The notes below the pieces were generated by a model. It worked only from the letters and a program-made list of their open reading frames with translations, was not told where the DNA came from and did no database searches. A program made the position numbers and the translations under genes. 64,000 nucleotides of DNA from an uncultured Clostridia bacterium (GTDB lineage: Bacteria; Bacillota; Clostridia; Christensenellales; Borkfalkiaceae), in assembly GCA_944367045.1 (NCBI GenBank), contig CALVWI010000003.1:55311-119310 (forward strand), in the 5' to 3' direction. This document shows positions 37,549 through 45,809 of this stretch, piece by piece. Numbering within the stretch: the first letter of the stretch is position 1; each line of letters starts with the position of its first letter.

Positions 37549-38604
37549 ATGAAGCAGGATTACTATCAGGAACGCAACCTCAAGAATCTGGACCGCATTG
37601 AGGGCCTTTTGCAGGAGCTCCCCTCTTTTTGCGAAGATTTTTTGCGCGGCATTGAGCCTCGGACGAGCGTCCTCACGCGTCTAAATTATTGCTACGACTT
37701 GCGCATTTTCTTCGATTTTCTTGCGAAGAAGCGTATTCGCGGTAAGCAGGTCACGGAAGTCACCCTCGAAGACCTGGAGCGTGTGTCGGATACCGACATC
37801 GAGATTTACCTGAGCTATCTTTCCAACTATACTTTTCACGGGAAGCGGCTCTCATGCGATGAGCGTGCCAAGGCCCGCAAGCTTTCTGCCGTGCGTTCGC
37901 TCTTCAAGTACTTTTTTAATAAGGGCCTCATTGAGGTCAACAACACGGCCAAGGTCCCCACTCCCAAGCTTCATGAGAAAGAGATCGTCCGTCTCGAACA
38001 GGATGAAGTGAGTTCTTTACTTGACGTCGCGGAGGATGGCAGCGGCTTTTCTGTGCATGCCGAGGGCTATCATTCCAAGACAAAGATCCGCGATACCGCC
38101 ATTTTGACGCTTTTTTTGGGCACAGGTATTCGTATTTCCGAGCTTGTCGGTCTTAATAATGAGAGTATTGATTTTTCGACAAATTCGTTCCTTGTGACGC
38201 GCAAGGGCGGCAATCAGGCTGTGTTGTATTTTTCCGAGGAGGTCGGGGATGCGCTCGGAGCGTATCTCGCACAAAAGGAGGACGATCCGCGTGTCCCGCC
38301 GGAGGAGCACGCCCTCTTTCTTTCTATGCAATACCGGCGGATTACTGTGCGTGCAGTCGAGAATCTTGTAAAAAAGTACGCAAAAATCGTCTCCCCTCTC
38401 AAAAAAATTACTCCTCATAAGCTGCGTTCCACCTATGGCACCGCCCTCTACCGCGAAACGGGCGATATATACATCGTTGCCGATGTCCTCGGCCATAAGG
38501 ATGTCAATACAACTCGAAAGCATTATGCGGCCATCACAGAGGACCATAGAAAATCTGTCGCCAATGCGGTCCATCTTAGAAATACCAAGAAGGATAATAC
38601 ATGA
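37549..38604 (+). CDS. Tyrosine recombinase, XerC/XerD family
   Basis: 351 residues from ATG 37549; an in-frame ATTG-rich extension upstream overlaps the promoter. N-terminal SAM-like core-binding domain (SVLTRLNYCYDLRIFFDFL) and catalytic domain with Arg in GTGIRISELVGLN, Lys in VTRKGG, HKLR (HPHKLR-type box), HKDVNTTRKHY with the final His and the Tyr nucleophile. May be the chromosomal dimer-resolution enzyme or a specialised recombinase. Two copies of the palindromic element (36937, 39829) bracket it and hflX. The mRNA is predicted leaderless. Overlaps hflX by ATGA. Confidence 0.9.
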   Translation: MKQDYYQERNLKNLDRIEGLLQELPSFCEDFLRGIEPRTSVLTRLNYCYDLRIFFDFLAKKRIRGKQVTEVTLEDLERVSDTDIEIYLSYLSNYTFHGKRLSCDERAKARKLSAVRSLFKYFFNKGLIEVNNTAKVPTPKLHEKEIVRLEQDEVSSLLDVAEDGSGFSVHAEGYHSKTKIRDTAILTLFLGTGIRISELVGLNNESIDFSTNSFLVTRKGGNQAVLYFSEEVGDALGAYLAQKEDDPRVPPEEHALFLSMQYRRITVRAVENLVKKYAKIVSPLKKITPHKLRSTYGTALYRETGDIYIVADVLGHKDVNTTRKHYAAITEDHRKSVANAVHLRNTKKDNT

Positions 38605-39818
38605 ATCAATCGAAGGAACGTGTTTTTGTAATACAGCCAATTGAGAGCGATAACTATCGTGTACTTCAGGAGGAGGCTGTTTCGCTCATTGAAAGCGCCA
38701 ATGCCGATTATGCGGGTACTGTCTATCAGAAGATCCGAGAGATCAATCCTGCGACTTATATCGGTGAAGGCAAGGTCGAGGAGATCCGCGAGATGCTTGA
38801 AGGTCTCGACGTCACCGTCCTCTTCAACGGGGAGCTCTCCCCTTCTCAGACGCTCAATCTTTCGGCGGCGCTTGAGGGAAGAAAGGTCATTGACCGTACG
38901 ACGCTCATCCTCGACATCTTCGCGCTGCGCGCCGAGAGCAGCGAGGGAAAAATTCAGGTCGAGCTCGCTCAGCTCAAGTACCTCTACCCGCGACTTCGTG
39001 GTAAGGGTGAAGCACTGTCACGTCTCGGAGGCGGGATCGGGACGCGCGGCCCCGGTGAGACGCAGCTGGAAACTGACCGCCGTCACATCCGTGCTCGCAT
39101 CCATGCTTTGGAAAGCAAACTCGACGACCTGCAGCAGCGCCGCACCATGCTTGCGGAGCGCAGAAAAAAAGACAAGGTGCTCACGATTGCCCTTGTCGGT
39201 TACACAAATACGGGAAAATCTACCCTTCTCAACGCCATGACGGGCGCAGATGTCCTCGTGAAGGACGCCCTCTTTGCGACGCTCGATCCCACTTCCCGCC
39301 TCTTTACCATTGAGGACGTGCCTTTCTTGATGATCGATACCGTCGGATTCCTGCAAAATTTGCCGCACCACCTCATCGAGGCGTTCAAATCGACGCTGGA
39401 GAGTGCGCTCTGGTGCGATTTAGCATTGATCGTCTGCAATGCAGCGGGAAAATATGAGCTCGAGAAGCAGACGACTTTGGAGACGCTTCGCGGAATGGGA
39501 TTTTCTGCCCCCTATCTCATCGTCTACAATCAGTGCGATAAGCTCACAGATCTTGACACACTTCCGCATGACGGCATTGCCATTTCGGCAAAGTATGGCA
39601 TGGGATTGGATGCTCTTCGCGCAAAGATTTTTGAACTTCTCGAGGAAAATTTTGTCCGATGCAAGCTGAAGATTCCCTATGCGGCTTTTTCGGAGTACGC
39701 TGCCATTCGAAAACTTTTGACGGAACGCTCCGTCTCTTATACCGATGACGGCATGGAAGTGGATGCGATCGTCCCTGCCATCCATGCGTCAAAAGTGCAA
39801 AAATTGATTGTAAAGTGA
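38601..39818 (+). CDS. hflX: GTPase HflX
   Basis: Ribosome-associated GTPase that splits stalled 70S particles. 405 residues: N-terminal HflX domain (NPATYIGEGKVEEIREM, LAQLKYLYPRLRG), GIGTRGPGETQLE, coiled coil, then G domain with GYTNTGKSTLLNAMTG, DTVGF and NQCDK. Starts within the stop of the recombinase. Codon usage is visibly less GC-rich than in the glycogen genes. Confidence 0.94.
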   Translation: MNQSKERVFVIQPIESDNYRVLQEEAVSLIESANADYAGTVYQKIREINPATYIGEGKVEEIREMLEGLDVTVLFNGELSPSQTLNLSAALEGRKVIDRTTLILDIFALRAESSEGKIQVELAQLKYLYPRLRGKGEALSRLGGGIGTRGPGETQLETDRRHIRARIHALESKLDDLQQRRTMLAERRKKDKVLTIALVGYTNTGKSTLLNAMTGADVLVKDALFATLDPTSRLFTIEDVPFLMIDTVGFLQNLPHHLIEAFKSTLESALWCDLALIVCNAAGKYELEKQTTLETLRGMGFSAPYLIVYNQCDKLTDLDTLPHDGIAISAKYGMGLDALRAKIFELLEENFVRCKLKIPYAAFSEYAAIRKLLTERSVSYTDDGMEVDAIVPAIHASKVQKLIVK

Positions 39819-39828
39819 GTGGATAGCG

Positions 39829-39858
39829 TATATTATGTCTGACATAGTACTATGCAAA
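39829..39858 (-). repeat. Palindromic element copy 5, intergenic between convergent hflX and the Cys-rich gene
   Basis: On the minus strand it reads TTTGCATAGTACTATG, TCA, GACATAATATA, identical to copy 3 except for one base. It begins 11 bases after the hflX stop and ends 11 bases before the stop of the convergent small gene. Confidence 0.9.
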
Positions 39859-39869
39859 CCATTCATAAA

Positions 39870-40055
39870 TCAATTTTCGTGGTAATCTTTCGGGTCTGTG
39901 TATACCCTATCGATCTTGATCGAGGCAAAATCTTTGATATCGAGACATTTCCCGCAATTGTCGCAGATCTTATTGGGATCGAGGTCGCAGATCTCGCACT
40001 CCATGCAATTGTCGCAGTCCTTCGTTTCATCCAAAATACATTTGATTCGTTCCAT
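39870..40055 (-). CDS. Small Cys-rich protein
   Basis: 61 residues starting MERIKCILDETKDCD, preceded by AAAGGTGA; a longer frame to 40103 lacks such a site. Eight Cys fall in CDNCMECEICDLD and CDNCGKCLD-type pairs, which suggests zinc or iron-sulphur binding. Similar short proteins seem to occur in many Clostridia (from memory); function unknown. Divergent from lexA with about 140 bases between starts, so it may share control by the SOS box in between. Confidence 0.75.
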   Translation of the reverse strand: MERIKCILDETKDCDNCMECEICDLDPNKICDNCGKCLDIKDFASIKIDRVYTDPKDYHEN

Positions 40056-40129
40056 TCTGTTCACCTTTGCTGTTATTATACCCTTCTTTGGAGAAAAAGA
40101 CAAGTTTTTTCCGAATTTTTATTTTTCTT

Positions 40130-40143
40130 AGAACATTTGTTTG
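40130..40143 (+). promoter_or_regulatory. Candidate LexA operator (SOS box)
   Basis: AGAACATTTGTTTG resembles the Bacillota SOS box CGAACxxxxGTTYG (GAAC, four bases, GTTT). It lies just upstream of the lexA -35 element and between two divergent genes. Confidence 0.55.
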
Positions 40144-40151
40144 CGATTCTC

Positions 40152-40180
40152 TTGCTTTTTCGTTTAGATTGTGCTATACT
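40152..40180 (+). promoter_or_regulatory. lexA promoter
   Basis: TTGCTT (40152-40157), 17 bp, TATACT (40175-40180); then TAAGAGGTG and the ATG at 40199. Confidence 0.7.
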
Positions 40181-40198
40181 ATCAGTAAGAGGTGCGAT

Positions 40199-40798
40199 AT
40201 GGTCGATCAGAGCAAGCTCAACGATGTTCTTTCCTACGTCAATAAGTTCAATGAAGAGAACGGATTCCCCCCTACCGTCCGCGATATCTGTTCTGCGCTC
40301 GGCATCAAGTCGACGGCGACGGCGTACAGCTATATCAATCGCTTGCGGGAAGCCGGATTTCTTCACAAGGCTGACAGGAAGAAGCGCGCCGTTTCGGTCG
40401 TTGGTTCGGATACCATCAAGGTGCCTCTGGTCGGTACCGTTACGGCAGGCCAGCCCATTCTTGCGGTCGAGAACTTCGAGCAGTTCTATACCCTTCCCGC
40501 TGCCGAATTTCATGGCGAGGACCTGTTTTTGCTGCGTGTCCGCGGCGAAAGTATGATCGAAGCAGGCATCTTTGACGGTGATAAGGTCGTCGTGCGAAAG
40601 CAGGACGAGGCTGAGAACGGCGATATCGTGGTTGCGCTTTTTGATGACGGCATCGAAGAGGGCGCGACGGTCAAACGATTTTTCCTTCGTGACGGTAAGT
40701 ACATTCTTCACCCCGAAAACAGTTCGATGTCCGACTTCGTGCTCGACAATGTGACCATTCTCGGCAAGGTCATCGGCCTGCTCCGCAGCTTCTCTTGA
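40199..40798 (+). CDS. lexA: LexA repressor
   Basis: SOS repressor, 199 residues from ATG 40199 (MVDQSKLNDVLSYVNKF); the frame upstream includes the promoter. N-terminal winged helix (VRDICSALGIKSTATAYSYINRL), Ala-Gly self-cleavage site in GTVTAGQPILA, catalytic Ser in RGESMIEAGI and catalytic Lys in ATVKRFFL. Probably autoregulated through the box at 40130-40143. Confidence 0.95.
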   Translation: MVDQSKLNDVLSYVNKFNEENGFPPTVRDICSALGIKSTATAYSYINRLREAGFLHKADRKKRAVSVVGSDTIKVPLVGTVTAGQPILAVENFEQFYTLPAAEFHGEDLFLLRVRGESMIEAGIFDGDKVVVRKQDEAENGDIVVALFDDGIEEGATVKRFFLRDGKYILHPENSSMSDFVLDNVTILGKVIGLLRSFS

Positions 40799-40812
40799 TG
40801 CTCAAAACGCAA

Positions 40813-40840
40813 AGCGTCTCCATTTCGGAGGCGCTTTTTT
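40813..40840 (+). terminator. Rho-independent terminator of lexA
   Basis: AGCGTCTCC/GGAGGCGCT (one G-U) with six T; it may also serve the convergent rluB gene. Confidence 0.85.
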
Positions 40841-40846
40841 CATGCT

Positions 40847-41551
40847 TCAAAGGTTTTGTAAGTAGTAGACTTCCTCGGGCGTGAGCTTGCGCACTTTTCC
40901 GCGGTCAAGACCGCTCAAGGTGAGCTCGCCGATCTTGATGCGTTTCAAAAAGTCGATGTGCTTGCCGATGACGTCGAACATCTTTCTGATCTCGCGGTTC
41001 TTGCCTTCGGTGAGGATGACGTGCAGCTTCGTGTAGTTTTTATCCGTCTCTACGACATTGATCTTGCATTTCTTGGTGACAACGCCTCGCTCGATCTCCA
41101 AGCCGGCACGCAGGCGGTTGAGCTCTGCTGGGGTGACTGTCCCTTCGATGCGGACGAGGTAGGTCTTCGGGATCTCGCTCTGGGGCGCGGTCAGGCGGTA
41201 GGCAAGGTCGCCGTCATTGGTGAGGATGAGGAGACCCTCCGTCTCATAGTCGAGGCGGCCGACGGGATAAACTCTTCCCGCACCTGTGGGGAGCAGGTCC
41301 ATGACGGTCTTTCTGTCCTTGTCGTCGGAGACGGTGCAGACATATCCCTTAGGTTTGTTGAGAAGGTAGTATTCGTACTTTACCTTGTGCGAGAGGATCT
41401 TTCCGTCCAGTTCGACGACGTCGGAGGGCTCCACATTATCCCCTGCGACGGCGATGCGTCCGTTGATCTTCACTCGCCCTTCGCTGACGAGGGTATCGCT
41501 CCCGCGGCGCGAGGCCACGCCCTGTTCCGCCAAAAATTTGTTGATGCGCAT
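40847..41551 (-). CDS. Pseudouridine synthase, RsuA/RluB family
   Basis: Modifies 23S or 16S rRNA. 234 residues: S4 domain (MRINKFLAEQGVASRRGSD) and catalytic domain with the Asp in VGRLDYETEGLLIL, plus LTEGKNREIRKMF. Closest in pattern to RluB. Downstream of the carboxypeptidase gene by 70 bases and possibly cotranscribed with it, as in several Clostridia. Confidence 0.92.
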   Translation of the reverse strand: MRINKFLAEQGVASRRGSDTLVSEGRVKINGRIAVAGDNVEPSDVVELDGKILSHKVKYEYYLLNKPKGYVCTVSDDKDRKTVMDLLPTGAGRVYPVGRLDYETEGLLILTNDGDLAYRLTAPQSEIPKTYLVRIEGTVTPAELNRLRAGLEIERGVVTKKCKINVVETDKNYTKLHVILTEGKNREIRKMFDVIGKHIDFLKRIKIGELTLSGLDRGKVRKLTPEEVYYLQNL

Positions 41552-41620
41552 TCTTCTGCCGTATCTCCCGTGTTTCTTGTCTCTATCATAGATGAATTCG
41601 GCAAAAAAATCAAGTCCTTT

Positions 41621-42481
41621 TCAGGGCCTAGCATCAACTTCCAAGCGGGAAAACGCTTCGTTCAGCAATTCCTCTGTCCTCTCATACATCTGAGGGGAGT
41701 TCAGGACGACGGAGACGAGCAACCTCCCCTCTTGCTCCGCCGCCCCGACGAGGCAGCGGCCCGCCTCCTTGGTAAACCCCGTCTTGACGCCGCACGCGCC
41801 CTCCAGACGGGTGAGAAGTTTGTTCTTGTTGCGCCATCCGCCTTCGGGGTAAAATTGGGTGGAGACGATCTTGCGGAAGGTCTCGTTCTCCATGGCGGCC
41901 GCCGCGATGAGGGCGAGGTCGCGCGCCGTCGTATAGTGCCCTTCTGCGGGCAGTCCGTGGGGATTTGCGAAGCGGCTGTGTTCCGCGCCGAGTTCCGCGG
42001 CCCGTATGTTCATGAGCGCGGCAAATTTTTGGACGCTCCCGCTGCGATGAACGGCGAGCGAGACGGCGCAGTCGTTCCCGGAGCGCAGCATCAGCCCGTA
42101 GAGAAGCTCCTCCACCGTATGCATCTCCCCTTTTCGAAGATACACGCTCGAACCGCCCGCCAGCTCTGCCTCGGGGGGAACTTCAACGGGCTCGTTGAGA
42201 GCACAGTCCTCGAGAATGATGAGCGCCGTCAGAATTTTTGTCGTGCTCGCCATGGGGAGCTGGACGTCGGCATCTTTCTCCAGGAGAAATCGGCGGGTGG
42301 AAACTTCGATGACGCACTCCGCGCGGCTCTCTGCGGCGGGCGTCGTCTCGCACGGAGAAACGGCGGCCTGTGAGCGCCTTAGGGCGGGCAGGGAGATGCA
42401 GCTCAACAAGAGGAGGAGAACGAGGACGAGCGGGAAGAGGCTCGCCTTAACTTTTCGCATACTTCTTGGAGATCTGCTCAA
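41621..42481 (-). CDS. D-alanyl-D-alanine carboxypeptidase, short S11 paralogue
   Basis: 286 residues with signal sequence (SLFPLVLVLLLLLSCISL), STTK (SxxK), SGND (SxN) and KTG (GVKTGFTKEAG). Lacks the C-terminal PBP5 domain that the paralogue at 15568 has, which is typical of sporulation DacB-type or endolysin-like members. The TTG start at 42481 has AGGAGA upstream; ATG 42460 is the alternative. Overlaps the gerW-type gene and is its operon partner. Confidence 0.9.
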   Translation of the reverse strand: MSRSPRSMRKVKASLFPLVLVLLLLLSCISLPALRRSQAAVSPCETTPAAESRAECVIEVSTRRFLLEKDADVQLPMASTTKILTALIILEDCALNEPVEVPPEAELAGGSSVYLRKGEMHTVEELLYGLMLRSGNDCAVSLAVHRSGSVQKFAALMNIRAAELGAEHSRFANPHGLPAEGHYTTARDLALIAAAAMENETFRKIVSTQFYPEGGWRNKNKLLTRLEGACGVKTGFTKEAGRCLVGAAEQEGRLLVSVVLNSPQMYERTEELLNEAFSRLEVDARP

Positions 42482-42824
42482 TGAGTTCTCCTGCCTTCTC
42501 GATGACGCGGTCTAAAGGCCTGTCGCCCAGCTGTACGAGGCGGCAGGTCGTGCCGTCGTCGATGAGGAACCCCACGGGCTTCATGGTGACGACGGTTCCC
42601 GCTCCGCCCGCAAAGGGCGCCGTTTCGTCTTCCTTGAGGACCTTCGCTTCCGCATACTCCCCTCCCCCGGACAGGTACCCCATTGTCACCTTAGTGAGCG
42701 GGATGATCTGGGTGCCGCTCGTCGAAAAGACGGGCTTGCCGATGACGGTGTCCACGTCGACGAGACGGGTGAGCCGCTCCGCCGTGCCCTCTATGAGATC
42801 GTCGATTTTTTTTCTTCCATCCAT
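42447..42824 (-). CDS. ytfJ: Sporulation protein YtfJ (GerW family)
   Basis: 125 residues from ATG 42824 (MDGRKKIDDLIEGTAERL), preceded by TGGAGG; a longer frame to 42950 overlaps the upstream gene. Contains the family segments GKPVFSTSGTQIIPLTKVTMGYLSGGG and GAGTVVTMKPVGFL. Forespore protein needed for normal germination in Bacillus. Pairs with a DUF2953 gene as ytfI-ytfJ do in Bacillus. Confidence 0.92.
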   Translation of the reverse strand: MDGRKKIDDLIEGTAERLTRLVDVDTVIGKPVFSTSGTQIIPLTKVTMGYLSGGGEYAEAKVLKEDETAPFAGGAGTVVTMKPVGFLIDDGTTCRLVQLGDRPLDRVIEKAGELIEQISKKYAKS

Positions 42825-43336
42825 GTGATAAAAGCCTCCATTGCGAGTTTGATGAGCAGGACGAGCACGGCAAAGAGGTTGAACTTCACCTTGATGCGCG
42901 ACGTCAGCCGCGTGCCCGTCGAGAGTAGGACGTCGTTTCGGATTCGGCACTTTCCCTGAAAGGCTGCGCCCGCCGCGTTTCCGAGGCTTAAGAGCGCTGC
43001 GGCAAGGAAGATATCGTGCGCGTCCGTGCCCGTCTCGGTGATGGCCTGCACTTCTGTGATGTGAAAGCCGTGCAGCTTGTTGAGATCGGGCCGCGATAAG
43101 AGCATCTGCCCGTAAGGAAGCAGGAGCGCCTTCTTCCGCGAGAGATGTACGGCGATGCCCTCCGCACGTGGCTCGATGTAGCCGCCCAAGAGTCGCAGCA
43201 GGCCGTACAGCCGAACGCCGAAGAACAGCTTCCGCGCCTTCAAGTCGAGGTGAACATCGAGCGATACCGTGATCGGGAAAAAAGCGATAAAAAGCGCTGC
43301 CCCCGCGGTCAATGCAGCGATCGTCAGCCCTTCCAT
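42791..43336 (-). CDS. DUF2953 protein (YtfI-like)
   Basis: 181 residues with an N-terminal membrane helix (IAALTAGAALFIAFFPI), the segment VSLDVHLDLKARKLFFGVRLYGLLRLLGG typical of DUF2953, and a C-terminal helix (LFAVLVLLIKLAMEAF). Overlaps ytfJ by 34 bases. Function unknown; association with ytfJ suggests a sporulation role. Confidence 0.82.
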   Translation of the reverse strand: MEGLTIAALTAGAALFIAFFPITVSLDVHLDLKARKLFFGVRLYGLLRLLGGYIEPRAEGIAVHLSRKKALLLPYGQMLLSRPDLNKLHGFHITEVQAITETGTDAHDIFLAAALLSLGNAAGAAFQGKCRIRNDVLLSTGTRLTSRIKVKFNLFAVLVLLIKLAMEAFITWMEEKKSTIS

Positions 43337-43340
43337 ATCC

Positions 43341-43370
43341 CCATTATGCGTGTCTTGCGGAAAAATATGA
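43341..43370 (-). promoter_or_regulatory. Possible sporulation promoter of the DUF2953-ytfJ operon
   Basis: Minus strand TCATATT (43370-43364), 15 bp, CATAATGG (43348-43341), a partial SigmaE/F-like match only four bases from the ATG. Tentative. Confidence 0.3.
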
Positions 43371-43388
43371 GAGACGGTTTCGACACAT

Positions 43389-43416
43389 CAAAAAAGACGC
43401 CCCCAAAGGGAGCGCC
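43389..43416 (-). terminator. Rho-independent terminator of the scpAB operon
   Basis: Minus strand GGCGCTCCC/GGGGGCGTC stem (two G-U pairs), TTT loop, six or more T. It separates scpB from the sporulation gene set. Confidence 0.82.
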
Positions 43417-43430
43417 TATGGAAATCATTG

Positions 43431-44147
43431 TTAAGAGATCTTGACGATGTCCGTCTCGTCGAGGCCGCGCAGGAAGTCGGGGATCTCGTAGCCGTCGCCC
43501 GTCGTCTCTTCGCGGGGAGTTTCCGGCTTTTCGTCCTGCTTCTCTGCCTGACTGTCCGCGCCGTCCGCAGCCGCCGTCTCCTCGTGGTACTCATCGCGCG
43601 CATAGAGGTAGCTGTCGTGCTCCTCGCTGCGGCCGATGGCGGCCATGAGCGCGTCGTAATCGGGCAGGTCTTCAAGCGAGTGCAGCTTGAAGCGCTTTAA
43701 AAACTCGTCCGTCGTCGCATAGAGGATGGGCCTGCCCACGGCGTCCTTTCGTCCGCAGGGATAGATGAGGTTGAGCTCGAGGAGCGCACGCACCGCGTAG
43801 TCGCTGTTGAGCCCGCGCAGAAGTTCGATCTCCGTCTTGGTGATGGGCTGCTTGTAGGCGATGATGGCCGCACACTCGAGGATGGTGCGGGTGAGCTCCT
43901 TCTCGCGGATGGGGTTCAAGACGGCCTCCACGCTCTCCTTGTAGAGCGGGTTGGAGCCGAGTTGCGCCTTTCCGTTGAAGAGGAGCAGCTGGATGCCCCC
44001 CTCCTCGCCGTAGCGCTCCTTGAGTTCGTCGAGGGCCTTCTTGACCTCCCCCTTCGTCGCATTGAGTTTTTCCGAAATGTCGGCAAGCGGGACGGCCTTG
44101 CCCGAGGCAAACAGGATGGCCTCAATCGTATTCGTCAATTTGTCCAA
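43431..44147 (-). CDS. scpB: Segregation and condensation protein B
   Basis: Winged-helix partner of ScpA and Smc in chromosome condensation. 238 residues: TIEAILFASGKAVPLADISEKL, CAAIIAYKQPITKTEIELLRG and DAVGRPILYATTDEFLKRF are conserved. The last 60 residues are an acidic tail (EETAAADGADSQAEKQDEK) variable in the family. Overlaps scpA by 26 bases. Confidence 0.95.
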   Translation of the reverse strand: MDKLTNTIEAILFASGKAVPLADISEKLNATKGEVKKALDELKERYGEEGGIQLLLFNGKAQLGSNPLYKESVEAVLNPIREKELTRTILECAAIIAYKQPITKTEIELLRGLNSDYAVRALLELNLIYPCGRKDAVGRPILYATTDEFLKRFKLHSLEDLPDYDALMAAIGRSEEHDSYLYARDEYHEETAAADGADSQAEKQDEKPETPREETTGDGYEIPDFLRGLDETDIVKIS

Positions 44148-44916
44148 TCGGTTCCTCCTTGCGGTCGGGGTTGAGGGAAATGGTGATCTCCCCGAACGTC
44201 TCGTTCTGCCTGACGCGCAGATACTGATACTTCAAAAGTTCCAAGATGGCCTGAAAGGTCGTGACGATCTCGGACTTGGTGTGATCCTTCGTGAAGAGCT
44301 GCTCGAATTGGATGCTCTTGCCCGATTCCACCGACTCCATCACGAAGTGGATCTTCTCCTCGACGGTGTATTCGTCGCGCGGGATCTCTCTCACTTCGTC
44401 CTGCGCGCGGGCGTACTCCTGTTTGATGAGGAGCTTCGAGAAGGCCTTGACGAGCCCGTCCAGCGTGAGGTTGTCGAGCGAAAAGACGGTGCGCGTCTCG
44501 CCGACGTGCTTGTCGGGCTCCTTGAAGAAGTAGCCGATGGTCTCCATCTCCTTGAGCTTGACGGTCTCCTCTTTGATGAGGCGGAATTCCTCGAGGGCGC
44601 GGATGAGCTCCGCCTTATCCTCCTCGATCTCCATGTCGAGTTCGGGGTCCTCCTCGAGGTTGGGCACGAGGCTCTGCGCCTTGATCTTGATGATGGTTGC
44701 GGCGATGTTGAGGTAGTCGCTCACCTTGTCCACGTCGAGGTACGGAAGCCCTTTCATATAGGCGAGGAACTGCTCGGTAACTTGTGAGACGAAGACGTCT
44801 TTTATCTCGATCTCCTCCTTGTTGATGAGGTACAGAAGCAGATCGAGCGGGCCTTCAAAATTGCTTAAGACCGTCGTATAGTCGACGGTCGATTCGAAGT
44901 TTTCGCGGTTTACCAT
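44122..44916 (-). CDS. scpA: Segregation and condensation protein A
   Basis: Kleisin subunit of the bacterial condensin. ATG 44916 (MVNRENFESTVDYTTVL) is four bases after the M50 gene; longer upstream frame lies inside that gene. 264 residues: FEGPLDLLLYLINKEEIEIKD at the N-terminus and a C-terminal winged helix (VTTFQAILELLKYQYLRVRQ). Confidence 0.95.
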   Translation of the reverse strand: MVNRENFESTVDYTTVLSNFEGPLDLLLYLINKEEIEIKDVFVSQVTEQFLAYMKGLPYLDVDKVSDYLNIAATIIKIKAQSLVPNLEEDPELDMEIEEDKAELIRALEEFRLIKEETVKLKEMETIGYFFKEPDKHVGETRTVFSLDNLTLDGLVKAFSKLLIKQEYARAQDEVREIPRDEYTVEEKIHFVMESVESGKSIQFEQLFTKDHTKSEIVTTFQAILELLKYQYLRVRQNETFGEITISLNPDRKEEPIGQIDEYD

Positions 44917-44920
44917 AACG

Positions 44921-45628
44921 TTAAATGAGAGGGATGGGCCAGCTGAAGATGGCGCTCCAAAGCGCCTTGATGGGCCAGCCGAGGATGTTCGTCGCAAAGG
45001 ACATCACCCACCCGAGGATATCGAGATAGGCCATCTGCGAGACGCCGAAGCGGACGAACAGGTCGCAGATGAAGCTTTCTACGATGAGGAAGAGAAGGAT
45101 GTAATAGCCGTATTTGCGGAGGAATTGGAACACCTTGCCTCGGCGCTTGTTGAGGGCGTCAACGATGCGGAAACCGTCCAAAGGATAGAACGGCAGCAGG
45201 TTGAACACGCAGAAGGAGAGGCTGTAAGCAAAGATGAGCTGCAGGAAGGTCGCAAGCAGCATATAGACATAGTACGGCAGTACACCGTTCAAGGAGTAAC
45301 TCACCCAAAAATACAGCGGGTAGATGATGAGCGCCGTCAAAAAGTTCGTAACGACGCCCGCACTCGCCGTGAGCGCCATGCCGCTGCGGTACTTCTTGAA
45401 GTTATTGGGGTTGATGGGGACGGGTTTCGCCCAGCCGAAACCGACGAAGGCAAAGCAAAGGAGCCCCACCAAGTCAAAGTGCTTGAAGGGGTTGAGCGTG
45501 AGCCGCCCGTTCCACTTGGGCGTAGGATCGCCGCACTTGACTGCGACGAATGCGTGTGCAAACTCATGGAGCGTCAGCACGATGACGACGGCAAGAAAAC
45601 TTGCCACTAGGCCGATTACATAGCTCAT
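44921..45628 (-). CDS. Site-2 protease family membrane metalloprotease (M50)
   Basis: 235 residues from ATG 45628. HEFAHAF is the zinc-binding HExxH in the first helix; PFYPLDGFRIVDAL is the NPDG-like second motif. Five or six membrane helices. A minimal S2P of the YwhC type rather than SpoIVFB, since no CBS domain is present. The upstream gene scpA is downstream here, a common order in Clostridia. The mRNA is predicted leaderless. Confidence 0.9.
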   Translation of the reverse strand: MSYVIGLVASFLAVVIVLTLHEFAHAFVAVKCGDPTPKWNGRLTLNPFKHFDLVGLLCFAFVGFGWAKPVPINPNNFKKYRSGMALTASAGVVTNFLTALIIYPLYFWVSYSLNGVLPYYVYMLLATFLQLIFAYSLSFCVFNLLPFYPLDGFRIVDALNKRRGKVFQFLRKYGYYILLFLIVESFICDLFVRFGVSQMAYLDILGWVMSFATNILGWPIKALWSAIFSWPIPLI

Positions 45629-45634
45629 GATGAT

Positions 45635-45663
45635 ATTATATCGGAATTGCCTTGAAAAATCAA
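45635..45663 (-). promoter_or_regulatory. SigmaA promoter six bases from the M50 gene ATG
   Basis: Minus strand TTGATT (45663-45658), 17 bp, TATAAT (45640-45635), then ATCATC and ATG 45628. No ribosome-binding site fits. Confidence 0.8.
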
Positions 45664-45764
45664 CCGATTGACAAAGCGGGATGTAAACTCGCACACAAAA
45701 TTCACTTTCTCGTCAGAAATCGTCGTCCTCGCCTTATTCCCCCGATCGCCCCCTCTCGCCGCAA

Positions 45765-45799
45765 TAAAAAAAACGCTGCGGCGAAATGCCGCAGCGTTT
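45765..45799 (-). terminator. Rho-independent terminator of ispH-rpsA
   Basis: Twelve-pair stem AAACGCTGCGGC/GCCGCAGCGTTT with five-base loop and a T-run on the minus strand. Confidence 0.93.
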
Positions 45800-45809
45800 A
45801 AAAATTCAC

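Noticed and set aside
36937-39858. Composite transposon or integrated element bounded by copies 4 and 5
   Set aside because: The enclosed hflX is a core gene, no transposase is present, no target duplications were seen, and other copies lie alone inside genes.
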